DNA of 64,000 bases from Selaginella tamariscina. Lineage: Eukaryota > Streptophyta > Lycopodiopsida > Selaginellales > Selaginellaceae. The stretch spans positions 62,001 through 126,000 of the forward strand of contig PUQB01000284.1 of the NCBI GenBank assembly GCA_003024785.1. Direction: 5' to 3'. Of this stretch, positions 1 through 12,100 are shown in pieces. Each line of letters starts with the position of its first letter. Within the stretch, counting starts at the first letter, position 1. The notes below the pieces were generated by a model. That model did no database searches, was not told the origin of the DNA, and saw only the letters and a program-made list of their open reading frames with translations. The position numbers were made by a program, and so were the translations under genes.

Positions 1-1430
1 GTTGAAAAATTAATTTTACAACATTATATACATTAGTACACATCTATACATACACACATGTATACACAGACATACATATATTACATGTGTGAATGTGTTA
101 CATACATACGCACAATACATGGATCATACATGCGTTTAACATAATGTTTTCGATAAAGAAGCAACAAATCTCCTGAGCTGGGCATGGTGACCAACAATGA
201 TTATTCCAAATCAATTATTTATCTCGATATGCCACATAGATGGTAAGATAATATATAATAATATTAAAATTGTGTAAACACTATCAATATTAAATATATG
301 ATCACCGTCACATATCATTACTTTTAATATCTGTATAAAAAGTTTATTATTCTTATAAAAATACACAAGAAAACACGCATAAAGAATTGTTTATAGTCAA
401 GTAGTTATTAATATCAAATCATTCTAGTGATTTATAAATTAGTTTTAAAAAATTAATTTTAAAAATGCAAATTATAATTTGCTCATACATTAAAATTGTA
501 TAGAATTTTACCCTATTGTAATTTAAAATGACATAGTGTTATTAAAACATATTTTAAAGCAATTATAGCACATAAGATATATAATGTATATTACATAATC
601 TTTAAGACATAGAAAGTAAATCCATGCACATTTTAACAAATATTTAATATACATTTACTTTTGACATTAAACATAAATTTATACACTCAACTTGGTTTAG
701 AGTTTAAACCCTAAACACTAAGCCCACAATTGGAAGTTTTTAACACATGTGTTGAGTATATAAATATTTCGTGTGTGTATATGTAAACCCCATTGTAGAG
801 TGTGTGTAACAATAAATGCTTGGTTTGGGTTTAAACCGTAAACCCTAAACACAAATCTAGATGCTAGACCCCTAACATTATTTATATTATGATCCACTCA
901 TCGGCGTGTGTATGTGTGTGCATATGTGTTTCTATGGGTGCTTTTAATGCGTGTGCATGTATATGTAAATTTTTATTGTGTCTATATATGTGTACAAAAG
1001 AAACATTGAAATTAAGTGAAAATAATACTAAATTCATGCACATTTTAACAAATATTTAATATACATTTACTTTTAACCTTAAACATAAATTTATACACTC
1101 AACTTGGTTTAGAGTTTAAACCCTAAACACTAAGTCCCACAATTGAATATTTTTAACACGTGTGTTGAGTCTATAAATAGTTCGTGTGTGTATATGTAAG
1201 CCCCATTGTAGAGTGTGTGTAACGATAAATGCTTTTTGGGTTTAAACCGTAAACCCTAAACACAAAGCTAGATGCTAGACCCCTAACATTATTTATATTA
1301 TGATCCACTCATCGGCGTGTGTATGTGTGTGCATATGTGTTTCTATGGGTGCTTTTAATGTGTGCATGTATATGTAAATTTTTTAGTGTCTATATATGTA
1401 TACAAAAGAAACATTGAAATAAATTGAAAA
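1..1430. repeat. AT-rich type I element spacer with internal duplication
   Basis: Non-coding AT-rich DNA. Two successive units of about 400 bp (about 621-1010 and 1032-1420) are near copies. Each runs from a 'ccatgcacattttaacaaatatttaatatac'-like start through telomere-like 'aaaccctaaac' boxes to a GT-rich 'gtgtgtatgtgtgtgcatatg' end. The block reads the same way as 44110-45290 and 61250-61560, and opposite to 7440-7760, so it is a component of the repeated composite element and not host intergenic DNA. No ORF here is credible. Confidence 0.75.
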
Positions 1431-1439
1431 TAATAGTAA

Positions 1440-1760
1440 TATACACACAATTAATATATTTTAAATGATACGTGAAAACTTAACACACACACAGACACAC
1501 ATATGTTAAACCCTTGCATGATTGTGTGTATGTGATACACCCACACACTTACACACACAAACACAATAAACTTATTGATAATATAATGAAAGAATATTTA
1601 TTTAGGGTTAATATATATATTATTGATTCTAGAGTTTAGGGTATATTCTTAGGGTTTCAAGGCGGCGGAGGAGAGAGACAGCGAAAGATTTGAAAGCGGC
1701 AGCACCACATATTCATAGATCCATTCTCACAAGAAGGTTAAAAGGCGTGGTGTAAGAAGG
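1440..1760 (+). promoter_or_regulatory. Leader/upstream region of type I ParB-methyltransferase copy A
   Basis: Contains 'gataatataatgaaagaatat', teloboxes and a 'ggcggcggagg' stretch, in the same order as the reverse complement of 60420-60700. In the best copy that region lies between the two divergent genes, so it probably holds promoter and leader sequence. No TATA box or start site can be fixed by eye. Confidence 0.4.
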
Positions 1761-1799
1761 CACGGTGATGCAAATAGGGTTTAAAGGCGGCGGTGCAGC

Positions 1800-3690
1800 A
1801 AGGTTAAATCTCTCTCTCACACGCACACTCATGTATATACATATACATATATATATGTGTGTGCATCTGTATTATTTAATTTATTTATTTATCTCTTGCA
1901 CACACACACCCGTACATACATATACAATATCTATATATTATAATTTATTTATCTATCTCTTGCACACACACATGTATATACATTACATATATATATATGT
2001 GTGTGTGTATTTGTATACTATATTTTATTTATCTATCTCACACACACCAAAACACATGTGATTGTATATGTATAATTTATTATTTATTTATCTCTCGCAC
2101 ACACATGCACACACCTGTATATACATATACATATGTGTGTGTGTGTGTGTGTGTCTATATACTATATTTTATTTATCCATCTCTCACACACACGCACACC
2201 CTATATATACATAAACATATATATGTGTGTGTATTTGCAATTTAATTTATTTATGTATCTCTCGCACACACACACACACACATGTATATACATATATATA
2301 TGTGTGTGTATCTATAATATAATTTATTTATTTATTTCTTACACACACACAAACCATATGTGTATGTACCTGTGTATTTGTGTATATATATATTATATAA
2401 TATAATTACTTTATCTCTCTCTTGAATGTATATGTATATGTGTATTTGTATATATGTAATTTCTTTATCTCTCTCTCACACACACAATTATATGTATATA
2501 TACATGTTTATATGTATTTTATAAGTTTTTTATATTTTTTTTATTTATCACATACACATGCTTTAAATGGTGGCCACCACCTTTCTAGGAGCCCTAAAAG
2601 GAGTGGCCGGATTAATCCGGCCACCCTTCTGGTGGCGGGATTAATCCCGCCACACTCTTATATATATATATATATACACAAATATATATGTGTTTTATTG
2701 TATAATATAATATATATATATATCTCACGCACACACACTCCTGTATATACATATACATATATTTGTGTGTGTATGTATACTATCTGTATAATTTAATTTA
2801 TTTATGTATCTCTCGCATACACACACACACATGTATATACATATATATATGTGTGTGTATTTGTATAATATAATTTATTTTTTTATTTCTTACACACACA
2901 CAAACTGTATGTGTATGTACCTATGTATTTGTATATATATATAATTACTTTATCTATCTCTTGAATGTATATGTATGTATGTATTTGTATATATGTAATT
3001 TCTTTATCTCTCTCACACACAATTGTATGTATATACATGTTTATATATATTTATAAGTTTTTTGTATTTTTTTATTTATCACACACACATGCTTGAAATG
3101 GTGGCGCCACCTTTCTAGGAGCCCTAAAAGGAGTGGCCAGATTAATCCGGCCACCCTTCTGGTGGCGGGATTAATCCCGTCACCATTTCAAGGTCTCCTA
3201 GAAAGGAGTGGCCGGATTAATCTGGCCACCCTTCTGGTAACGGGATTAATCCCGCCACCATTTTTAGGAGCCCTAAAAGGAGTGGCGGGATTAATCCCGC
3301 CACCATTTCAAGGTCTCCTGGAAAGGTGGCGGGATTAATCCTGCCACCTTTTTAGGAGGCCTTAAAATGGTGGCGGGATTAATCCCGCCACACTCATTGT
3401 ATATACATATACAAATATATATGTGTGTTTAATATAAATAATATATTTATCTATTTCTCTCTCTCACACACACTCATGTATATACATATACATATATATG
3501 TGTGTGTATGTGTGTATATATGTATAATATAATTTATTTATTTATTTCTTACACACACACCTGTATTTATATGTACATGTGTATCTGTATATTATAATTC
3601 ATTTATCTCTCTCACACACACACATGTATTTATATATATGTATGTATATGTATATTATAATTTCTATATATCTTTTTCTCACACATAAAT
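1800..3690. repeat. CA/TA/TCTC compound microsatellite tract
   Basis: Repeated modules of about 80-100 bp: a 'tctctctcacacacacac' pyrimidine-purine stretch, then 'atgtatatacatatatatatgtgtgtg', then 'tttatttattt'. The modules differ in repeat number. Palindromic GC islands interrupt the tract at 2571-2655 and 3088-3396. Translations rich in His, Thr, Tyr and Ile come from the microsatellite and are not genes. The same tract type lies at 59455-60420 on the opposite strand. Confidence 0.9.
2571..3396. repeat. Type I palindrome array, copy A (two clusters)
   Basis: GC-rich islands (2571-2655 and 3088-3396) carry GGCGGGATTAATCCCGCC and one- or two-base variants such as 'ggccggattaatccggcc', about 35-45 bp apart. 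The linkers are 'ctaggagccctaaaaggagtg' or its complement, so linker plus core forms longer imperfect dyads. The clusters lie upstream of the ParB-methyltransferase remnant, as in the copy at 58-59.5 kb. Confidence 0.9.
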
Positions 3691-3696
3691 TCAAAG

Positions 3697-3780
3697 AGGC
3701 AGGGAAGCGGTGGCAGGATTAATCCTGCCACCCCTTCCCTATCTCTTAGAAATGGTGGGCGAGATTAATCCCGCCACCCT
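3697..3780. repeat. Type I palindromes next to gene remnant A
   Basis: Two diverged palindrome copies ('ggtggcaggattaatcctgccacc' class and 'ggcgagattaatcccgcc') directly abut the 5' break of the ParB-methyltransferase remnant at 3784. Confidence 0.8.
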
Positions 3781-3783
3781 GTA

Positions 3784-5180
3784 TTGAAGAAGAACATAAT
3801 GATATTATTTGGGAGATTAAGAGGTAGCTCGGTCCTAAGTTCTTTACTGATCATGTTCAATTTGCCTAGGAATCTTCGGAGGGTAGAAGAATGTGTTAGA
3901 ACACTAGAACAGTTGTAGTTGAGGCTCACGCATCTTGATTCTGACCATAAAAGAAAGTTTTATGGCGTTCTATCAACTGCACCCATGCTGCGATAAGCCA
4001 CAAGGAAATGATGCTAAATGACAGGATTTACGAGTGTAGTAGCGTTAACCCTAACTTCAACTATAGGCCACTCAACTAGGAATGTGTAGTTGATCTCATG
4101 GAGAAGATGAAGGACGACAATTCGACAAGATTGGCTTTTTAGCTATGCCGAATCTCATAACTGAGCAGTACCATAAGTTATCTGCAGAGCGGGATGCTGC
4201 AGACACCAACCACTACAATAGCAAAATATAGGAGAAGTTTAAACACAAGCGATCCATGTGAATAACTCTTGGGCAGCTATAAAGAGCTACTGCAAGGAGA
4301 AAACAAAGTGTGGAATACCAGGTAAGAAAAATTCTTAGCAGGATTTATCTTGCCAGTAAAATAATTTTTTAATTATTCCATTTGTAGAGAGCTGAAGAAA
4401 TTGCAGCAGTTGATTTTGCCTAGGTGGGCATGAAGAAAACATCTTTCATATGATGCTCCCCAAGGACAAGGTCTTTGCAAATGGGTGGGAATCATGGCAT
4501 CGTTCGCAAAAGGAATACTAAAGAAAAAACAAACACGTGAAGCCTTCGGAGAAGTCTACAAAAAAAACCTAGTAAGACGCTCAAGGCTAAGTCTGTCCAA
4601 CCTACGAAGGATGTAGACAACGACTTCAAGCTCACATGGTTGAAGCTTCTGAACAGAACTACAGTGGAGGAGATGGATGTGTTAGCTAATTTGGTGGTTG
4701 ATGGCAAACTACAATTTAACAACAGCAGCCCCACCTCTCCTTTTCATCTCAAGGCAATGGAATTAAAAACGATCAGACACTTTAAGGAGTGGTTAGAAAT
4801 ACACTGCCATAAACTGGGTTGGACCTCGACTCTAACATATGAGAAGGTCAACAAATATTTGTAGGTGACAAACGATGATATGTTTGTCCAATGGGTAAAC
4901 CAATTGGAAAATTTGGGCAAGAATCTATTGCATGTCAACGCGAGAAAGAAGAACATCACCATAACGCCTTTTCTTATGGCAGTCCTTTAATAGCGGAGAA
5001 CCGAGTTGAACACTATGAATCATGACAAGCTTTACAAGACTTTATGGGAGTAACATCACTACCTGCAGAAAACTGTTTTAACTGTTCTAAAAATCCTTCT
5101 TTAGAAAAGGCGCTAGAAGATTTGGTGAAGAAGCTTAGCTATGCAAGCATATATAGAGAAGGTATTTATTATTGAATTCT
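3784..5180 (+). pseudogene. ParB-like/DNA-methyltransferase-like gene, type I copy A (5'-truncated, broken)
   Basis: Homologous to the minus-strand gene at 55047-58119, seen by matching translations. The clearest block is 4640-4864, with shared 'NNSSPTSPFHLKAMELKT' and 'HFKEWL.IHCHKLGWTS'. The ParB-like part lies at about 4000-4320, but its core segment is deleted (jump near 4120). A splice donor GGTAAG at 4321 and acceptor TTTGTAG near 4387 flank an intron that itself carries a decayed palindrome (GGCAGGATTTATCTTGCC class). Stops and frameshifts occur at 4863, 4988 and beyond. The 5' end stops at a palindrome cluster and the 3' end jumps over the methyltransferase motif I region. Not functional. 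Confidence 0.75.
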
Positions 5181-5420
5181 TGCACACTTATCTGATATCA
5201 GAAAGTAACAGCGAAGATGAATTATTAATGAGTTATTAAAGTAATAAATAGTTGTGAATGAGTGTAACATAAGACATTTTTGTATATTTCATGTATATTT
5301 GTACATAAAATAAATTCTCAAGGACTAATGAAGCTTTTAGTTCAAACATGGGTCACACATTAACAAAGTAAATAATATATATTAGTAATTATAATGCTAG
5401 CTAACAATTATTTTACAGAT
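5181..5420 (+). repeat. Conserved spacer after ParB-methyltransferase gene (copy A)
   Basis: Segment 5262-5390 ('gtgtaacataagacatttttgtatatt' through 'gggtcacacattaacaaagtaaataatata') matches 26409-26525 and the reverse complement of 54900-55030. In the other copies it separates the ParB-methyltransferase gene from the HAD gene and ends in an AG acceptor-like 'ttttgcagatgtaat'. It is probably 3' UTR, intron or intergenic DNA between the two genes. Confidence 0.7.
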
Positions 5421-5720
5421 GTAATAAGGTGACTGGTTACTTAGATCTATATAAGCATGTGGTCGGACATAGAAGCAAGTAGTGATGTGGAAGTGCAAAC
5501 CACACACTTTGTTGGACAAAAAAACCAAAAACCTAAATCATACTTTGATTGTTACAAGGATCTTAAAAACTAATGATCGTCCTTATTACTCCAGATGTGT
5601 TATATAATCAACCTATTTGGATGGGTCGAATTATCGACATATCTGAAGTCATAACAAAAAACGTTGATAAAGTCATGATTAACAAAACTGCAAGAGAATG
5701 TATGTTTTATGAAGCTTAAA
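5421..5720 (+). pseudogene. 3' end of transposase-like gene (relic)
   Basis: Matches 50140-50700, the 3' part of the transposase-like pseudogene, with shared 'tatataagcatgtggtcg', 'cctaaatcatactttgattgttacaa' and 'atttggatgggt'. In this copy it directly follows the spacer that elsewhere leads into the HAD gene, so copy A is a recombinant of two element regions. Stops are frequent and no product is possible. Confidence 0.55.
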
Positions 5721-6259
5721 GCAATACAAATTATAAAATATCATATATTTAATATTCATAATTATTATAAACTCTTTAATAATAGTACCAAATTGTTTAC
5801 TTAACTATATAAATTTATAAAAAGATATGGAAGATTAACTATATTATTATAGGATTTTGTATATTTATATATATTATTAATAGTACAAATTTTTAATTAA
5901 TAATGTTATATTTAAATATTAATATTAATAACAACATCAATATTTATATAATGTACCTCTTATGCTCTTCCTTAATTTTTATATTAGGCCCATACAATCT
6001 TAAATATAATATATTATATAATTTAATACTTTCTACTTTTATAATGTTATTAATTTTTGTTCAATGAATGCTATAATTTATTAAAAGGTCGATTAGAAAA
6101 TAGAATATTCTAAAGAATATTCTATTTTTAAAACATTTATTCTAAAGAATATTCCTTTAATATTAGAAAATGCTAATTAAATAGCTAAAAATTCTTAATT
6201 ATTAGGAAATGGGACTATAGCCATGCCCATTTTAGTTATAACATGCATGAATCCCTAAA
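5721..6259. repeat. AT-rich 3' tail of type I element
   Basis: Very AT-rich, with clusters of 'aagaatattc' and its complement. It ends near 6245 with 'gcccattttagttataac'. A similar 'cccattttarttac' end occurs at 28080, 42005 and 51075, so it may mark an element terminus. No gene is visible. Confidence 0.5.
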
Positions 6260-6540
6260 TTTAAAATTTAAAAGAGAATGTAAGAGAGTGAATCTTTATA
6301 AATATATTTAAATTTGTTTATAATACTTACTTGCAAACAGCACTGAAGGCGCCATGCTTTCCTATAAACAATAGTGCATGCCGAGAAAGAACCAGATCTG
6401 AATTTGAGTGAGAAATTAAATGCATTTTTAAATTTACATGTCAGACCGATAATACTTATGTCAGAAATTCGAAATTTTTGAAATAACAGAAAAGAAAATT
6501 TAAGATGAGTTGAAACAAATAACCGACAGTCTGACATATG
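6260..6540 (-). pseudogene. 5' exon region of transposase-like gene, copy B (minus strand)
   Basis: Reverse complement of 62410-62770. On the minus strand an open frame from 6537 reaches '...ACTIVYRKAWRLQCCLQ' and then a strong donor, CAA|GTAAGT, at about 6330. The 62.7-kb copy has the same donor after 'CTIVYRKARCLQCCLQ'. The downstream exon is absent: the intron is cut at 6245, where the neighbouring element's end begins. Function is inferred only from continuity with the gene at 47693-50440. Confidence 0.45.
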
Positions 6541-7440
6541 TACTCACCAATTCCAATGAGTGTTTTAAAATTGCATTTAATGTTATTCAAGTGCTTCAAG
6601 CTGTTTAATATTACGGAATTTTTGTAATTATTTTACATTCTTAATATTCAAGTATATATTATTAAGTTTATATTATATATATATATACACTAATACAATA
6701 AATAAATAAATATATTATTATGTATCATTTAAAATATATTCATAGTCTGTTATTATTATTATTTTCTTAATTACTCGAGTAATTAATTTACATTTCTTAA
6801 TATTAATGGGATATTCTTTATTATTTTCTTAATATTCAAAGAATATTCCAATATTAAACCTGATTATCAAATTAAATTAGTCTTATTTTAATTATCTCAG
6901 TAATTATTCTACATTTGTATATATTAATGGGATTTCTCAATTAATTTCTTATTATTTCAAGAATATTCCTATGTTAAACCTTATTATCAATATTAAATTA
7001 ATATATATTATTAAAACTATATATGACTATATATTAGATAAAATGATGTATTATTATGTATAATTTAAAATATGTTTATAGTGTGTATATTAATATCATT
7101 TTCTTAATTACTTGAGTAATTAATCTTCTTTATATTAATGCGATATTCTTTATTATTTTCTTATTATTCCAAGAATATTTCAATATTAAACATGATTATC
7201 ATAATTAATTTAGTTAATTATTTCAGTACTTGATCTACATTTTATATATTAATGGGATTTTCTCAATTAATTTCTTATTATTTCAAGAATATTCTAATGT
7301 TAAACCTTATTATCAATATTAAATTAATACATATTATTAAAACTATATATGGCTATATATTAGATAAAATTATATATTATTATGTATAATTTAAAATATG
7401 TTCATAGTTTATTAATATTATTTTCTTAATTATTCGATGT
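6541..7440. repeat. AT-rich tandem duplication
   Basis: Two units of about 320 bp (about 6750-7060 and 7070-7400) share 'ttttcttaattactcgagtaattaa', 'atgggatattctttattattttctta' and 'gattatca...aattaatttag'. The reverse complement occurs at 61600-62300. No gene is visible. Confidence 0.75.
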
Positions 7441-8464
7441 TTGTTTTGCACACATATATAAACACAATCATAAATTTATATATACACGTGCACACACATT
7501 ATAAGCATTTACAGAGACACATATGCACACACATGCACATTGCCCTAAACCAAACTTGAGAAATTATATGTTGCTTCTTTATTGAAAAACATCATGTTCA
7601 ACGCATATATGATTTATATGTACTCAGTCTGTGTGTATGTAACACATTGAATTTACACATGTAATATATATGTATGTCTGTGTGTATACACGTGTGTATG
7701 TATATATGTGTACTAATATATGCAATGTGTACGATTTTCATTTGTTAACACTTTATCTCTTCTCTCATACATACACAGTGTCACCATGCATAATCCCTTC
7801 TCTCATACATACACACTATGCATGATCATGATCCATAATATGTAGCCTGTCTCTCTCTCATACATACACCATGCATGATCCATAATATGTACTGATGTTA
7901 CAATATTATGTAATATGTATAATATATCTGTGTATAACACTCACTCCTCTCATACATAAACACCATGCATGATCCATCCTAACCCTAAACCCTATGTAAC
8001 ACATTGAATTTACACATGTAATATAATGTATGTATGTGTGTATACACTTGTGTATGTATATGTGTGTACTAATATATGCAATGTGTATGAATTTAATTTG
8101 TTAACACTTTTTCTTCTCTCATACATACATACCATGCATGATCCATATTAATATGTACTGTCTCTCTTCTCTCAAACATACACACCATGCATGATCCATA
8201 ATATGTATTGTCACTCTTCTTTCATACATACACACTATGCATGATTCTGTACTCTGTCTCTCTAATATTAATATGTACTAATACGTATGTATGTTTATGT
8301 GTATAATATTATATGTGTATATATGTATCGCTGCACGTGAAACTTTAACACTCTCATGGACACACACATGTTAAACCCCATGATTTTTATTCTTGGGGTG
8401 TATGTGATACACCCACGCACACGCACACGCACACGCTGATAATATAATGAAAGAATATTCGTGT
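7441..8464. repeat. Type I inter-gene spacer, copy B
   Basis: Reverse complement of about 60570-61560: repeated 'catacatacacaccatgcatgatccataatatgtac' modules, 'tgttgcttctttattgaaaaacat', and CA/GT tracts. In the intact copy this lies between the divergent genes. It is cut at 8464 by the chromovirus array. The corresponding ParB-methyltransferase 3' end resumes only at 26218, so the 5' part of the gene is missing. Confidence 0.7.
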
Positions 8465-9120
8465 TGTCAAGCCACGATCCAGGAACCAGGAAGAGAACAG
8501 GATTTCAAGGACAGGAAGGCTTGACTTAGGAACAGGACCGAGAGCAGGACAGGAACTAGAAATAGGAACAGGACGGATCTAGGAGCAAGACAGGATCAGG
8601 ATAGGATCCGGAGCAAGATAGGAAAGCGCAAGACAAGATCAGGAACAAGACAGGAACAGGACAGGAACTCAGGAACTCAAGAGCAGGATGGAGAGCAAGA
8701 CAGGATCCAGGAGTGAGACAAGGAAAGAACAAGAAACAAGACAAGAACAAGACAAGACAAGATTGATCGTAGTAAGACTGGTGTTGATAGTAACTGCTTG
8801 TATAACAATTAGGTCGGAGCTTTTATGCTCACAACTCCAAGAGCTAATCTAGGCATGAGTGCTAAAAGTGGTTGCATGCATGCAAAAGTGATTGCATGCA
8901 TGCAGAGGCTAAGATGAGTCCACATGTCCCTTATCCTCTAGGCATATCCTGTGGCATATCCTGTAGGAATATCCTACAACCGAATCCTGTGTCCGGAATC
9001 CTGGTAGGAATATCCTATAGGAAAATCCTGCAACCCATGTCCTGTATCCGGAATCCTGTAGGAAAGTCCTGCAACCCATGTCCTGTATCGGAATCCTGTA
9101 TTTTGTATCGGGTCATGACA
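8465..9120 (-). repeat. LTR 1 (3' LTR of unit 1)
   Basis: 656 bp. On the minus (sense) strand it runs TGTCATGACCCG...GGCTTGACA. It is built largely of CAGGA/TCCTG repeats (8470-8760 and 8930-9110). A TATA-like ATAAAAG (8826-8820) lies about 30 nt before the predicted RNA start (8796-8799). The polypurine tract of unit 1 abuts it at 9121. Confidence 0.92.
8783..8799 (-). promoter_or_regulatory. Predicted RNA 5' end / self-primer in LTR 1
   Basis: The plus strand reads GTTGATAGTAACTGCTT, identical over 17 nt to the sense-strand sequence just inside the 5' LTR of the same unit (13984-14000, minus strand). The LTR sense RNA is therefore complementary to the primer-binding site. The segment sits about 30 nt downstream of ATAAAAG, where transcription should begin. 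Known parallel: Tf1/sushi elements prime reverse transcription with the first nucleotides of their own RNA. Confidence 0.65.
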
Positions 9121-9145
9121 GCACCTCCTCCCTAAAGACGAGTTC
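9121..9145 (-). promoter_or_regulatory. Polypurine tract, unit 1
   Basis: On the sense strand, TTTAGGGAGGAGGTGC immediately precedes the LTR start TGTCATGAC. The same tract precedes LTR 2 (14651) and LTR 3 (20375). This is the expected plus-strand primer position. Confidence 0.75.
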
Positions 9146-12100
9146 CACGAGTCTTGGGACCTGGTTTAGCAGGATAATGCCGATGGAAGGCAGCAACCTT
9201 AGAAGAAGCATGGAGTAAGTGGATGCAGTTCCAAGTGCGATCAGTAGGCAGGTACCCTTCCAATCCACCAAGTATTGGAGTTGGTGACGATGAAGACGAG
9301 AGTCAAGGATGGTTGCGACTCGTACTCAGGTTCATGTCAATGACCACAGAGGGGGGAGAAGAAAACACGACCGGGAAGAGAAGAAGGATGATACGCTCCA
9401 CAAAGAGGTGTGAAACACAGGATAAGTTTCACCATGGATGGTAAGAGTCGAAGCTACAGGATTTACCTCTGCCACGATCCTATAAGGGCCCAATCGTTGA
9501 AAATTTAACTTAGAAGAAGGCCTGTTGGTGCGAATGTGTCGACGAAGAAGCCACAACGAGATCACCAATCTTGTATGCAGGTGCCGCTGACGGTGAGCAT
9601 CAGCATGATGCTTGTACGTTCCTGCCCTGTTGAAGATGAACCTGGAGATCATCCTGTACATGCCGAAGATGCTGAAGACGATCCTGTACTGCAGGAGCGG
9701 AAGAAGGAGAAGCGGAGGAGCAAAGGCAAACTCCGCCATTGGAAGGAGGTCCAACCAGTTGTCCTGCTGGTAACTGATGAAGCAACGAGATACTGTTCTA
9801 AGGTCTGAATTGTGCGTTCGGACTGCCCATCGGTTTGTGGTGATATCCTGAAGAAAGATCCACTTTAACCTGTAGACTCCGAAGAAGCTCTCGCCAAAAA
9901 ACTTGGACATGAATTGTGCCTCGATCGAAAATAATGCTCTCAGGAAGACATGATGTCGGAACACCTCGCGGATCACCAACTCGGCAGTTGTCTGACTTGT
10001 AGCTGTCTTGTTGCAGGGTAGGAAATGAGCCTGCTTGGTGAAACGGTCAACCACCACAAGAACGCATCAAATCCACGAAAGGAGGAAGATCTGTGAGGAA
10101 ATCCATAGAAATGGATCTCAAGGAGCAGACGGAACAGGAAGACGACAAAGAAGACCAGAGGGTGCATGATAAGGCATCTTCACCTGCTAAAGTGTCACAA
10201 CTCCGTACAAACCTCTCCACAAAACCTTGCAACCCAGGCCACCAATAGTTGCGAGTCACCAACTCCACTTCTTGGCCACACCAAAATGTTCTGTAGCCGG
10301 GGTATCATGACAATCCTGTACCACGCGAGTCCTGGAAATACCAACAGGAACGTACAGGAGACCTTCCCGTACAGGAGTCCATCCTGTATGGTGAACAGGT
10401 TTGTTCTGGACGGGAACTGGAGGAAGAGGAACTTGCAACGTTAGATGAATGTGTGAGAACACATTCTTTGCCAAGTCGTCTGTAGCCAACTGCGAACGAA
10501 CGTCCTGTAGAGTGTTGAATTTGCTGGAGCCTGATGAACCTGCAGTGCCGCAAGCCGGAAACGATCAGGACCCAACAACACTTGCCTTTGACGTCAAATG
10601 CAGGATCGCCCGGCTTGGTGCAAGGTAAGAGCGCCTAGACAATGCATCCGCCTTGCCATTCCGAAAGCCGGGCATGTAGACGATGACGAAGTCAAAATGT
10701 GATAGGAACTCTGCCCACCTACCTGTCGCCGACTGAGGACCGAGCCGTTTGAAAGTACTCCAGGTTCTTGTGATCCGTAAGAACTTGTACAAGATGTGCA
10801 GCACCTTCCAGGAAATGCCGCCACTCCTCAAACGAATCCACAATGGCCTTGAGTTCCTTGTCATGAATCTCGTAGTTGATCTCCGCGAGGAACTTACGAG
10901 AGTGAAAAGCTACAGGATGAAGCAACTTGTCCTCTCCAACTTGCGATAGCACGGATCCTACTGCAAAATCCGAGGCATCTGCTTCAATGAAGAAAGGATG
11001 AGAAGGGTCAGGATGTGCTAAAATCGGAGCTGTCGTGAAAACGTCCTTGAGTGTTGTGAACGCGTGTTCCGCCTTGTCGGACCAAGAGAAAAGTCCTGTG
11101 CGCTTGGTGAGTTCTGTGAGTGGAAGTACACGCTTGGAGAAGTCCTGTATGAACCGCCTGTAGAAGTTTGCAAAGCCAAGGAAACATTGTACATCTCGTA
11201 CGACTTGGGCCTCTCCCACTCCACGATGGTCTTCACCTTGTGCATGTCCATGGAACGCCAGCAGGAGAGATGATGTAGCCCAAGAACTCCACCGAATCCC
11301 TATCAAAAAACACTTCTCCAACTTCGCGTACAGGCCATGCTCGCGAAGCCGCTCTAAAACTAGTCGTACATGCTTGTCATGTGCCGCTTGGTCCTTGGAG
11401 AAAATCAAGATGTCGTCGAGGTAGATCACCACAAACTGGTCCAGAAGTCACGGAAAATGTCGTTCACCATGTGTTGGAACACAGCTGGGGCATTGGTAAG
11501 GCCGAAAGGCATTACCGTGTACTCAAAATGTCATACCTGTTACGAAAGGCAAGTCTTCCACTCATCGCCGGGATGAATCCGTACAAGGTTGTAGGCTCCT
11601 CGTAAGTCGATCTTCGTGAACACCTTGCTCCTCGCAGCCGATCGAGAAGTTCCGGGATCAATGGCAACGGGTACCGATTCCGAATGGTGACTTAATTCAA
11701 ACCCCTGTAGTCCACAACCAAACGTAAACTCCCATCCTTCTTCTTGACAAAGAAGATAGGAGCTCCTGCAGGGACTTTGAGTGACGAATGAAGCCGGATG
11801 CCAAGTTGTCCTCGATGTACTGACGAAGAAACCTCCAACTCTGTGGTGACAATGCATAAATCGGTCCGAATGGTGGAGTCTTTCCTTCCGCAAGATCAAT
11901 AGGACAGTCGTAGGACCTGTGAACAGGAAGAATTGCAGCCTTGTGCTTGTCAAAAACGTCCTTAAGTCGTGGTACTTGGATGGTAGGAAGAAGGAGAAAG
12001 GAGAAGGAGAAGGAGAAAAAACAGAGGGAGTCGGATACAGGAAAGGTAGAAGAGGACGTAGGAGTTACTTGAAAGGCAAAAAGGTGGAAGGGAGCAGGAT

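Noticed and set aside
1765..2796. Overlapping open frames rich in His, Thr, Tyr and Ile
   Set aside because: They are translations of CA/TA microsatellites, occur in several frames at once, and change with repeat number.
3093..3338. Repetitive protein with 'GLIPP' units (also 58415-58627, 59012-59246, 63481-63724)
   Set aside because: The repeat comes from GGCGGGATTAATCCCGCC read in one frame and appears on both strands because the DNA is palindromic.
2571..3396. CRISPR-like array (short palindromic repeats with spacers)
   Set aside because: Eukaryotic context, linkers are themselves repeats and not unique spacers, no cas genes, and many decayed copies.
9536..9808. Plus-strand frames opposite the chromovirus genes (many, 9.2-25.3 kb)
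   Set aside because: Shadows of the minus-strand gag-pol, which alone shows the family motifs.
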